The notes beneath the pieces were generated by a model. The model had not been told where the DNA came from. It did no database searches and worked only from the letters and a program-made list of their open reading frames with translations. A DNA stretch of 39,995 nucleotides from an uncultured Acidimicrobiaceae bacterium (GTDB lineage: Bacteria; Actinomycetota; Acidimicrobiia; Spongiisociales; UBA5794): NCBI GenBank assembly GCA_947258985.1, contig CAMYKI010000040.1, positions 1 to 39,995 on the forward strand. Reading direction: 5' to 3'. The position numbers were made by a program, and so were the translations under genes. Below are positions 29,832 to 36,694 of this stretch, one piece after another. Numbering within the stretch: position 1 is the first letter of the stretch; each line of letters begins with the position of its first letter.

Positions 29832-30614
29832 ATGCGCCCGATCTGGAAAGGCGCCATATCTTTTGGCTTGGTCACAATCCCGGTCGGCTTGTATTCGGCG
29901 ACTGAGAGCAAGCGGCCGAGCTTTCGGCAGCTCCGCGAATCCGATCACTCGCGGATCCGCTACAAGAAGGTCGCCGAAGCCGATGGTGTAGAGGTACCAA
30001 ACGAGGACATCGTCAAGGGCTACGAGGTCGACAAAGAGCGGTTCGTCGTATTCACCTCCGCCGAGCTCCAGGACATCATGAAGGGGATCACCGGCGGAAT
30101 CGTGGATGTCGTCCAGTTCGTCGACAGGGCCGAGATCGACCCTATCTACTTTCGCAGTACCTACTACCTGGCTCCCGAGAAGACCGGAGTCAAGGCCTAC
30201 CGGATTCTCCTTGCCGGGCTCGAGGACAGAGACATGGTCGGGATTGCCAAGGTCGCCATCCGCGAACGCGAGTATCTAGCGACGCTCAGAGCGGAAGAGG
30301 GCGTGCTCATCATGGAAACCATGTACTGGCCGGACGAGATTCGCGAACCGTTGTTCGACACGCTCGAAGATGAGATCGAGATTCGCGACGAGGAAGTCAC
30401 GATGGCCAACATGATCATCGACAACCTCGCAGGGACTTTTGATCCTTCTGCGTGGCACGACGAGTCTCGCGAGGCCGTTGAGGCAGCTGCGGCGAAGAAG
30501 ATCGAGGGCGAAGAGATCGTGGCACCGGATGTCCCGGAAGCGACCGGCGTGGTCGACCTGATGGAGGCGCTGCGGGCCAGCGTCGAAGCGACCAAGGGCA
30601 AGAAGGCGGTCTAG
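29832..30614 (+). CDS. ku: Ku protein (non-homologous end joining)
   Basis: A 260-residue bacterial Ku, a homodimeric ring that threads onto DNA ends and recruits a ligase. 'MRPIWKGAISFGLVTIPVGLYSATES' is the family N-terminus; 'VDRAEIDPIYFRSTYYLAPEKTGVKAYRIL' lies in the beta-barrel core. The C-terminal tail (about 225-260) is short, with an Ala/Glu-rich stretch and a Lys-rich end. GGGAGG lies about five bases before ATG 29832. A compatible ATP-dependent ligase is encoded convergently at 30783-31700, so the window carries both core parts of a two-component NHEJ system. Confidence 0.97.
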   Translation: MRPIWKGAISFGLVTIPVGLYSATESKRPSFRQLRESDHSRIRYKKVAEADGVEVPNEDIVKGYEVDKERFVVFTSAELQDIMKGITGGIVDVVQFVDRAEIDPIYFRSTYYLAPEKTGVKAYRILLAGLEDRDMVGIAKVAIREREYLATLRAEEGVLIMETMYWPDEIREPLFDTLEDEIEIRDEEVTMANMIIDNLAGTFDPSAWHDESREAVEAAAAKKIEGEEIVAPDVPEATGVVDLMEALRASVEATKGKKAV

Positions 30615-30622
30615 AAGCCCGC

Positions 30623-30730
30623 TCACTCCCGGTCGAGCACGTCGAGGGCCTCGAGTTCGAGCGTCAGACGTACGGCAAGAAGCACCAGCGTCAACGTGAT
30701 TGCGGTGATCACTGCCTGGATTGCGATCAT
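30623..30730 (-). CDS. Possible 35-residue single-pass membrane peptide
   Basis: A short frame in the 168-base gap between Ku and the ligase. ATG 30730 has AGGA five bases upstream on the minus strand. It encodes a hydrophobic helix (residues 2-21, 'IAIQAVITAITLTLVLLAV') and an acidic tail, 'ELEALDVLDRE', before TGA at 30623. Such a helix is hard to obtain by chance in this GC-rich context, but the size makes the call tentative. It lies 52 bases after the ligase stop in the same direction and could share its transcript. Confidence 0.4.
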   Translation of the reverse strand: MIAIQAVITAITLTLVLLAVRLTLELEALDVLDRE

Positions 30731-30782
30731 GCATTTCCTATCGCCTGACAGCGCCGCTTTCTTAATGTTCGGTTTTCGCGAA

Positions 30783-31700
30783 CTACTCGGCGTGGGCGGG
30801 ACCCTCGGTATTCCAGGTCGCCGACCGCGTTGGGTGGTCGGAGAAGCCTTTGAAGGACGGGGCGCGCAGCCGGCCCGCGGCCGTCCACTGCTTGAAGCGC
30901 ACGACGGCGACGAGCTGCGGGGCTACCCAGGTTGCCGCCGTTGGAAGCTCCGGATCGCCGATGAACGGTGACGCAGGAATCGCCATCTCGTCTAGAGCCG
31001 ATCTGATCGCCCGGAGCGCATCGTCGTCGAATCCGGAACCGACCGAGCCTATCCAACGCAATCCGCCGTCAGTCCACAGACCAAGCAACAACGCCCCGAA
31101 CGTCGAGTTACGTCCCCCGGTACCCGCGGTAAATCCGCCGACAACCGCCCGCACCTGCTGGAAGTTGCTGATCTTCCTCCAATCGGGTGAGCGCATCCCG
31201 GGGAAGTACCTCGACCCACGACGTTTGGCGACCATGCCTTCCAGCCGGCGTTCGGTGACGAACTCCCACACCTTCGCTCCGCCCGCTTCAAATCGCTCGC
31301 CGGCAAAGCAGGGGGCGGGGAGATCCAGGTCATCGAGGTGAGCCAGCCGCTCTTCCAGGGGAAGACCAATCAACGGCTCGCCGGCGTGCAGTACGTCGAA
31401 GACCACGAGGGAAACAGGAACGGACCGGGAACCCCGGCCCAGGTTCATCCGACCCTGCAGAAGCTCAAACGACGGGTTGCCTCGGTCATCCAGGGCCACA
31501 ATCTCGCCGTCGAGCACAAGGCCGCCGGGAAAGGCTGCAGATGCGATCTCCGGATAGCGTGAAGTCATGTCGTTGCCACGCCGGCTGTGGAGACGCACAC
31601 CTTCGGCCTCGACGCTGAGCAGACACCTAATGCCGTCCCACTTCAACTCGAAGACCCATTCGTCGTCGACAAATGGGCGTTGCCAGGGTGACGCCAGCAT
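30783..31700 (-). CDS. ATP-dependent DNA ligase (LigD ligase-domain type)
   Basis: A 305-residue stand-alone ligase: adenylation domain plus OB fold. The nucleotidyl lysine is Lys20 in motif I 'FELKWDGIRC'. 'LDGEIVAL' (motif III region) and 'EGMVAKRRGSRYFPGMRSPDWRKI' (motifs IV-V) follow, and an OB-fold C-terminus contains 'NSTFGALLLGLW' and 'VVRFKQWTAAGRLRAPSF'. It lacks the polymerase and phosphoesterase domains of full LigD, which may be encoded elsewhere. The convergent Ku gene makes a role in end joining likely. It follows the YqeY gene by 29 bases. Confidence 0.93.
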   Translation of the reverse strand: MLASPWQRPFVDDEWVFELKWDGIRCLLSVEAEGVRLHSRRGNDMTSRYPEIASAAFPGGLVLDGEIVALDDRGNPSFELLQGRMNLGRGSRSVPVSLVVFDVLHAGEPLIGLPLEERLAHLDDLDLPAPCFAGERFEAGGAKVWEFVTERRLEGMVAKRRGSRYFPGMRSPDWRKISNFQQVRAVVGGFTAGTGGRNSTFGALLLGLWTDGGLRWIGSVGSGFDDDALRAIRSALDEMAIPASPFIGDPELPTAATWVAPQLVAVVRFKQWTAAGRLRAPSFKGFSDHPTRSATWNTEGPAHAE

Positions 31701-31729
31701 CGGCTCGTAGAGGCCGGCGAGTCGCCCCG

Positions 31730-32185
31730 CTATGCGCCGAGCTCCTCACGCACCAGCCGACTGACGAGCCCACCGTCGACCTCAGCCCCCGACTTCATGA
31801 CGTGCCCGGTGACCCGGCCCGCCATCTTGGGATCATCGACACCGAGTTCCTCGATGGCAGCCCTAACGATCTCTCTGGTCTCATCCTCACCGGCAAGTTG
31901 CGGCGTCCAGCGGGAGAGGTATTCGACCTCGTAGCCGAGTTTCGCTGCTTGTTCTGTTCCACGTTCGCCGAGGGCCTCAAACTCCTTGCGAGCCTTTTCC
32001 ATTTTCTTCACGTACGAAACGATGATGCGTTGGTATAGGGCGTCATCGACGTCGCCGCGAAACCCGGGTGCGGACTTCGCGACGGCTACCTCGGTTTCGA
32101 CCTGTCGAATGACGGCACGACGTGCAGAATCGCCTGATTTCATTGCTTCTTTCAGCTCGGCGGCGAGCTCTTCGTGAATCGTCAT
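31730..32185 (-). CDS. YqeY/GatB-tail family protein
   Basis: A 151-residue cytosolic protein. The N-terminal helices 'ELAAELKEAMKSGDSARRAVIRQVETEVAVAKS' and C-terminal 'DDPKMAGRVTGHVMKSGAEVDGGLVSRLVREEL' match the YqeY domain, which also forms the tail of the tRNA amidotransferase subunit GatB and is thought to bind tRNA. The free-standing protein's role is not settled. ATG 32185 has AGGAG five bases upstream and is preferred to the adjacent TTG 32188. Confidence 0.93.
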   Translation of the reverse strand: MTIHEELAAELKEAMKSGDSARRAVIRQVETEVAVAKSAPGFRGDVDDALYQRIIVSYVKKMEKARKEFEALGERGTEQAAKLGYEVEYLSRWTPQLAGEDETREIVRAAIEELGVDDPKMAGRVTGHVMKSGAEVDGGLVSRLVREELGA

Positions 32186-32282
32186 CAAGACTCCTATTCA
32201 GACCAGACAAGCGTAGCGGCACCGGTCCTAGCACACGAGAGCCAGGGACACAATCCTCTTTTTTCGGGGACGGAATACCCCC

Positions 32283-32310
32283 TTGAATCGCGCCCCGGCA
32301 CTCCTATAGA
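32283..32310 (+). promoter_or_regulatory. Putative whiB promoter
   Basis: TTGAAT (32283-32288) and TATAGA (32305-32310) are 16 bases apart, a good housekeeping-sigma match. Transcription would start near 32317, leaving a leader of about 88 bases before the WhiB start that contains two inverted repeats. Confidence 0.6.
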
Positions 32311-32321
32311 CTGCGCATTCG

Positions 32322-32341
32322 GGGCCACATATATGTGCCCC
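32322..32341. promoter_or_regulatory. Near-perfect 20-bp palindrome in the whiB leader
   Basis: CACATATATGTG (32326-32337) is a perfect 12-base palindrome. With one C/C mismatch outside it, GGG and CCC extend the symmetry to 20 bases. It lies just after the predicted transcription start. It could be an operator for a dimeric regulator or an mRNA hairpin. Confidence 0.6.
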
Positions 32342-32357
32342 TTTTGTTGGACAAATG

Positions 32358-32383
32358 CTTGTGAATGAGTTCACTTTCACAAG
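32358..32383 (+). promoter_or_regulatory. CRP/GlxR-like operator before whiB
   Basis: Arms CTTGTGAA (32358-32365) and TTCACAAG (32376-32383) are identical to those of the operator before the atp operon, here ten bases apart. Within it TGTGA-ATGAGT-TCACT (32360-32375) matches the TGTGA-N6-TCACA consensus at all but the last base. A second TTCAC half-site overlaps. In Mycobacterium tuberculosis whiB1 is a known CRP target, which supports the reading. Confidence 0.55.
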
Positions 32384-32404
32384 ATCTGAGGAGAACGAGA
32401 CAGC

Positions 32405-32692
32405 ATGCTCACATTGACCGACTGGCGAGAACTCTCCGCCTGTAGGGACAGCGACCCGGAAGTGTTCTTCCCAATTGGTACAACTGGACCGGCCGTAAAC
32501 CACATCGAGAGAGCTCGCGCTATCTGCTCGGCTTGCTCCGTACGTGAAGAGTGCCTCCAGTATGCCCTCGAAACCAACCAGGAATCGGGTGTGTGGGGTA
32601 GCTACCCCGAAGAAGACCGCCGCCGCCTCCGCAAGCGCTGGCTTGCCGATCGCCGCCGCCGCCGCCAGGAAGCCGAGCGTCAGGCCTCCTAG
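32405..32692 (+). CDS. whiB: WhiB-family iron-sulfur transcription factor
   Basis: A 95-residue regulator unique to Actinomycetota and their phages. The four cluster-binding cysteines are Cys13, Cys41, Cys44 and Cys50 (C-x27-C-x2-C-x5-C). The turn 'GVWGS' (62-66) replaces the usual G-[VI]-W-G-G, and a strongly basic tail ('RRRLRKRWLADRRRRRQ') binds DNA. WhiB proteins carry a [4Fe-4S] cluster, respond to NO or O2 and act with the primary sigma factor. The short form resembles the WhiB1/WhiB2 group. Its long leader holds a palindrome and a CRP-like operator. GAGGAG lies upstream of ATG 32405. Confidence 0.96.
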   Translation: MLTLTDWRELSACRDSDPEVFFPIGTTGPAVNHIERARAICSACSVREECLQYALETNQESGVWGSYPEEDRRRLRKRWLADRRRRRQEAERQAS

Positions 32693-32695
32693 GAC

Positions 32696-32923
32696 CTACA
32701 GTCCAAATCCAACCGAACGGTCGCTTGTCACTTCCACTTCGACAAACGCAAGTCTGTTGCTGACGATGCCGTGACGATCACCCTTGCTGTCGGTGATCCA
32801 AACCATCGAACCGCTACCGACGCTGCCTTCCAGTTCTGCTGCAGCCGCGTCGAGGTCATCGACTTCGATTTCGATCTCACGCGCACCTTCGATTCCGATG
32901 CGCATCTTTCCACCGTTACTCAT
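32696..32923 (-). CDS. DUF3107 family protein
   Basis: A 75-residue protein of the actinobacterial DUF3107 family: 'MRIGIEGAREIEIEV' then 'WITDSKGDRHGIVSNRLAFVEVE' match the family's beta-rich pattern. The function is not known. It ends four bases from the convergent whiB stop and begins 34 bases after mrp in the same direction, so it is probably co-transcribed with mrp. An internal ATG (32905) with GGTGG upstream is an alternative start. Confidence 0.8.
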   Translation of the reverse strand: MSNGGKMRIGIEGAREIEIEVDDLDAAAAELEGSVGSGSMVWITDSKGDRHGIVSNRLAFVEVEVTSDRSVGFGL

Positions 32924-32956
32924 AGTGATCCCGTTCTCGTGTTGAATCGATCGTAG

Positions 32957-34054
32957 CTAGCTGATGACTAGCTGCGGATGGCTGCGGAGTCGCGGCTTGC
33001 GGTTCTCGACTTCTTCGGCGATGCGAGCGAACGCCGCGGCCGCCTCCCCTTCCGGATCGGCCACCGCCGCCGGCTCCCCGATGTCGGCTCCAGACCGGAG
33101 CTCGGGCACCAACGGTATGCGACCCAGCAGCGGAACCTCGAGATCTGCAGCGAGAGCCTCGCCGCCACCCTCTCCGAAGATCGGGTACCGCTTGCCATCA
33201 TCACCGGTGAACCATGACATGTTCTCGACGACACCGAGGATGGTCTGATTCACCTTGAGAGCCATCAGGCCGGCTCTCTTGGCGACCCGCTGTGCGGTTA
33301 TCTGGGGTGTGGTGATTATGAGCGCCTGCGCCTCGGGCAAGAACTGTGAGATGGATATGGAGACGTCGCCGGTTCCGGGGGGCATATCGACCAGTAGGTA
33401 ATCGGGATCTCCCCAGTACACATCGGCGAGGAATTGCTCGAGCGCCTTGTGCAACATGGGACCACGCCATATCACTGCCTGATCGTCGCCGACGAAGAAG
33501 TCCATCGACATAGCTTTGACCCCATGGGCTTCGGGAGGAAACAGCGTTTCGTCCACGACAGTCGGCGGCCGGTCGATACCGAGCATCCTCGGTATCGAAA
33601 AACCCCAGACGTCGGCGTCGATGACACCAACGGTCTTGCCCCGCTGTGCGAGGGCAACAGCAAGGTTGGTTGTGACCGACGACTTTCCTACGCCTCCCTT
33701 GCCCGACGACACGGCGATGATGCGGGTGTTGCTGCCGGGGCGGGCGACGGCGATTTCGCGTGCTTCCCCACCCTGTAGGTCCGTCACCAGGGCAGCCCTT
33801 TCCTCTTCGGTCATCGAAGTGAAATTGACCTCCACCGCGCCAACGCCCGCTACCGTCTGCGCCGCCGCGGTCACGTCGTCGGTGAGCTTGTCCTTCAAAG
33901 GGCAACCGGGGATCGTTAGCGCCACGAGAACACGGACCGAGCCATCTTCAGCGACGTCGACCTCCCGCAACATGTTCAGCTCTTCCAGAGACCTATGGAT
34001 CTCCGGATCTTCTACTTTGCCGATGGCGGCACGTAGATCTGCAAGATCGACCAC
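32957..34054 (-). CDS. mrp: Mrp/ApbC-family iron-sulfur cluster carrier ATPase
   Basis: A 365-residue P-loop ATPase that carries [4Fe-4S] clusters to target proteins. An N-terminal MIP18/DUF59 domain (1-85) with 'IPGCPLKDKL' precedes the deviant Walker A 'GKGGVGKS' (118-125), 'VIDADVWGFSIPRMLG' and 'LLVDMPPGTGDVSIS'. The CxxC between the last two helices, which holds the bridging cluster in many Mrp proteins, is missing: the segment reads 'VVENMSWFTGDDGKRYPIFG'. This loss is common in actinobacterial members. It is divergent from a SufR-like Fe-S regulator. Confidence 0.93.
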   Translation of the reverse strand: MVDLADLRAAIGKVEDPEIHRSLEELNMLREVDVAEDGSVRVLVALTIPGCPLKDKLTDDVTAAAQTVAGVGAVEVNFTSMTEEERAALVTDLQGGEAREIAVARPGSNTRIIAVSSGKGGVGKSSVTTNLAVALAQRGKTVGVIDADVWGFSIPRMLGIDRPPTVVDETLFPPEAHGVKAMSMDFFVGDDQAVIWRGPMLHKALEQFLADVYWGDPDYLLVDMPPGTGDVSISISQFLPEAQALIITTPQITAQRVAKRAGLMALKVNQTILGVVENMSWFTGDDGKRYPIFGEGGGEALAADLEVPLLGRIPLVPELRSGADIGEPAAVADPEGEAAAAFARIAEEVENRKPRLRSHPQLVIS

Positions 34055-34086
34055 CTGTAACTTCTCCTATCCGCGTAGTAGATAGA

Positions 34087-34096
34087 AACTATAGTT
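34087..34096. promoter_or_regulatory. Palindrome between mrp and the SufR-like gene
   Basis: AACTATAGTT is a perfect 10-base palindrome in the short divergent region between the mrp start (34054) and the regulator start (34140). It is well placed to act as a shared operator or as part of overlapping -10 regions. Confidence 0.4.
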
Positions 34097-34139
34097 GTGC
34101 CCGGAACGTTGGATTTCTCGCCCACATCGGGAGCCGAAC

Positions 34140-34835
34140 TTGGACGCAGCACATCTCGACGAACAACTGGGAGATCTGGCCGCCACTCTCGGAGACGCGA
34201 CCCGGCGAGGCATCTACATCACGGTTCGAGAGTCGGTCGAGCCGGTCACGGCCGGTCAGATTGCCGAACTCTTCGAGATCCACACCAACGTCGCCCGCCA
34301 CCACCTGGATCGTCTCGTAACCGACGGTTATCTCCAGGTGACCCGCCGCCGCCGGGCGGAACGCAGCGGTCCCGGTGCCGGTAGGCCCGCTAAACACTAC
34401 GAGACCACGGCGAAAGAGATCTCCGTCCAGTTCCCGGCGCGCCGCTATGACCTGCTTGCGGAGCTCCTGGCGAGGGTCGTTGAGCGGGTTGCCCCGGACT
34501 CCGCGGCGGAGATTGCTGAAGAGATCGGGCGAGAATACGGGAGAGAACTCGCTGCTGAGGTTGGGCTCTCCAGGGACGAGGGTTTCGACACGGCAGTCAC
34601 CGCCGTTGCCAAGGTCTTGATGGGTGTCGGATTCGAAACGGAAGCGAACACGCAGGATCGGGTCATCGTCACGCGCTTCTGCCCCTTTGGGGAGACCGCC
34701 TCGAAGCATCCCGAGATCGTGTGCAAGCTCGATCAGGGAATGGTCGCCGGCTTGCTCGAATCGGCGAATGCCTCGAGTGTGCCCATCGTCAATCCGCACG
34801 CAGACCACGCCGACGACTGCGTCACCGAGGTTTAG
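34140..34835 (+). CDS. SufR-like winged-helix regulator with three C-terminal cysteines
   Basis: 231 residues from TTG 34140, which has GGGAG six bases upstream; a longer frame from TTG 34095 lacks a ribosome site and would start in the palindrome. The N-terminal winged helix includes 'LGDATRRGIYI', 'VTAGQIAELFEIHTNVARHHLDRLVTDGYLQV' and a basic wing 'RRRRAERSGPGAGRPAKHYE'. The C-terminal part has Cys181 ('RFCPFGE'), Cys195 ('HPEIVCKLDQGM') and Cys227 near the end, resembling the SufR/ArsR-like Fe-S sensors. By family knowledge such proteins repress Fe-S assembly genes when holding a cluster. Its divergent neighbour is mrp. No suf genes are in the window, so the target set is inferred. Confidence 0.8.
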   Translation: MDAAHLDEQLGDLAATLGDATRRGIYITVRESVEPVTAGQIAELFEIHTNVARHHLDRLVTDGYLQVTRRRRAERSGPGAGRPAKHYETTAKEISVQFPARRYDLLAELLARVVERVAPDSAAEIAEEIGREYGRELAAEVGLSRDEGFDTAVTAVAKVLMGVGFETEANTQDRVIVTRFCPFGETASKHPEIVCKLDQGMVAGLLESANASSVPIVNPHADHADDCVTEV

Positions 34836-34896
34836 CGCTGCTCAATATCGGCCGAGATGGACCGATATATCTCAACGAACGGTCGTTTGAGGACAT

Positions 34897-36642
34897 TTGC
34901 ACAGCACGCCCCGACTTCATCGCGGATTGTTGATTTCAACAATCGCGGCCGCCGCCGGCGGTCTACTTCTTGCTGTGGTCGGCGCCCCGGGGATCGCCAC
35001 CGCAGCTATGAACATCCTTGTTGTGGCAGCGGCGGTAGGTTCTTGGTACACCAGACCAAGCACCGACGATCAGTCGGTCATGGTCGCTGAGGTCTCGCAT
35101 GAGTTGCGGACCCCGCTTACGGGCATTCTCGGAACACTCGAGCTGTTGACGGATTCCACTGTGCCGTTGGAGGAGTCCGAGGTAGACGAACTGCTGGTGG
35201 CCGCGCATGGCGATGCGAACCATCTGCTGCACGTCGTCGGCAACCTCCATGCCCGATCGCGCATCGAGCGGTCCATCCTCCATCCCGAGGCGGTCACCAC
35301 CGACCTGCGGGCGATTGTCGAGCGATCCGTTTCGCACTTCCCCACCGTGGCGCGGCGCTGCTACCTCAGCCCCGGCAACCAGGCCGCGGTCGTGGGCGAC
35401 CCGCAGCTGATCATGCAGGTGGTGACGAACCTGATCCAGAACATCGAGCGGTATGCCCCGGACGGGGCGGTGCATATCTCCTTCGCCGAGGAGGACGGCA
35501 ACCTCACCGTCAGTTTCACGGACTCCGGGCCCGGTGTCCCCTCCTACCGAGCGTCAGAGATCTTCACCGATGGTGGAAGCTCCGAGGGCCTCGGTCTGGG
35601 CCTCAGCCTCAGCCGGCAACTCGCACGCGCGATGGGCGGTGATCTCACCCTGGTGAATGCAGGCGACCCGGGCGCAACGCTTCAACTCCGTGTGCCGGCG
35701 TCGAACGAGACCCTGCCATCCGCCGACGCCGGCGACGTCTTGCAGGACGCAACCACAATGGCCTTCTCCCCTCGCTCGCGACTACTCATCGACCTGGCTG
35801 CGGCGCTGTCGGAGAGAACGCTCGACAATGTTGTTGGCGGCATCCAGAAGCTGTATTCCGAATTGGTCGGCGCTACGGGCACTCTGCTGCTCGTCGCTCG
35901 CGCCGACGGATCGTTCGTCAGCGCCGGGCCATACGGCGCGGGGCGGACGGTGCCGGCTTCGGACTCGTCGCGGCTGGCCGGCGTCGTCACTGGAAGAGCA
36001 GCCATTCGAGTGCTGGACACCGACGACCTCGACTGGGCTGCAGATGGCATCCTCGGCGGGACCGCTGCAATGCTGCTCCCCGTTCACGACGGGGAAGTTG
36101 TCGCCGGCGTGCTCGCCGTTGGCTGGAAGTCCCCGGAAGCGCTGCCGACCGGTGCCGCCGCCAGAGTCACGACCGCCCTGGCCGATCTAACGGCGCCGGC
36201 GATCGCAAGGGCCTCGCTATCCCAAGATGTGATGTTCGAACGACGGTTGCGCTCGTCCGTTATGAACGAGTTGCCGATCGCAGTCTCGATCTTTGCCGGG
36301 GACCCCCCGGAGGTGATCGACATGAACCGCAAAGAGCGGGAGATGCTGAATCTCGACGACGAACACGGCCGTCCCCGCGACCTCGCGACAAGCCAGGCGC
36401 AGTTTGCGGTTCGGTTCGCCGACGGCACACCGCTGACCGTCGACAATGCGCCGGTCACTACAGCAATCAGGACCGGAAAGGCCACCGGTCCTTTCATGTT
36501 GAGCGTGCGGCGCGCCGACGGCAGCCACATCCACACGCGCACCTACTGCGCCCCGTTCTTCGACGACGACGGCGCGGTTGCGGGTGCCGTTGTCACTTCC
36601 GAACCGCTCGATATCTCAGTCGCCCCCCACTCCAGCGACTAG
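34897..36642 (+). CDS. Orphan histidine kinase with C-terminal GAF- and PAS-like domains
   Basis: 581 residues. Two membrane helices (about 10-30 and 34-50) are followed directly by the phosphoacceptor helix (His68 in 'AEVSHELRTPLTGILG') and the ATPase domain (N box 'NLIQNIERYAPDG', G1 'TDSGPGVPS', G2 'GLGLGLSLSRQLARAMGG'). Behind this core are a GAF-like domain (about 295-450) and a PAS-like domain (about 455-570, 'NELPIAVSIFAG...VIDMN'). Sensor domains normally precede the kinase core, so the order is unusual. No response regulator lies nearby. The start TTG 34897 has TGAGG four bases upstream. A 7-bp inverted repeat (34845-34851 and 34862-34868) lies before it. Confidence 0.85.
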   Translation: MHSTPRLHRGLLISTIAAAAGGLLLAVVGAPGIATAAMNILVVAAAVGSWYTRPSTDDQSVMVAEVSHELRTPLTGILGTLELLTDSTVPLEESEVDELLVAAHGDANHLLHVVGNLHARSRIERSILHPEAVTTDLRAIVERSVSHFPTVARRCYLSPGNQAAVVGDPQLIMQVVTNLIQNIERYAPDGAVHISFAEEDGNLTVSFTDSGPGVPSYRASEIFTDGGSSEGLGLGLSLSRQLARAMGGDLTLVNAGDPGATLQLRVPASNETLPSADAGDVLQDATTMAFSPRSRLLIDLAAALSERTLDNVVGGIQKLYSELVGATGTLLLVARADGSFVSAGPYGAGRTVPASDSSRLAGVVTGRAAIRVLDTDDLDWAADGILGGTAAMLLPVHDGEVVAGVLAVGWKSPEALPTGAAARVTTALADLTAPAIARASLSQDVMFERRLRSSVMNELPIAVSIFAGDPPEVIDMNRKEREMLNLDDEHGRPRDLATSQAQFAVRFADGTPLTVDNAPVTTAIRTGKATGPFMLSVRRADGSHIHTRTYCAPFFDDDGAVAGAVVTSEPLDISVAPHSSD

Positions 36643-36694
36643 GCCCCGACACACTGGTCTAGCGTTGGATCCTCCAGACGCGAAAGGATCGGCA

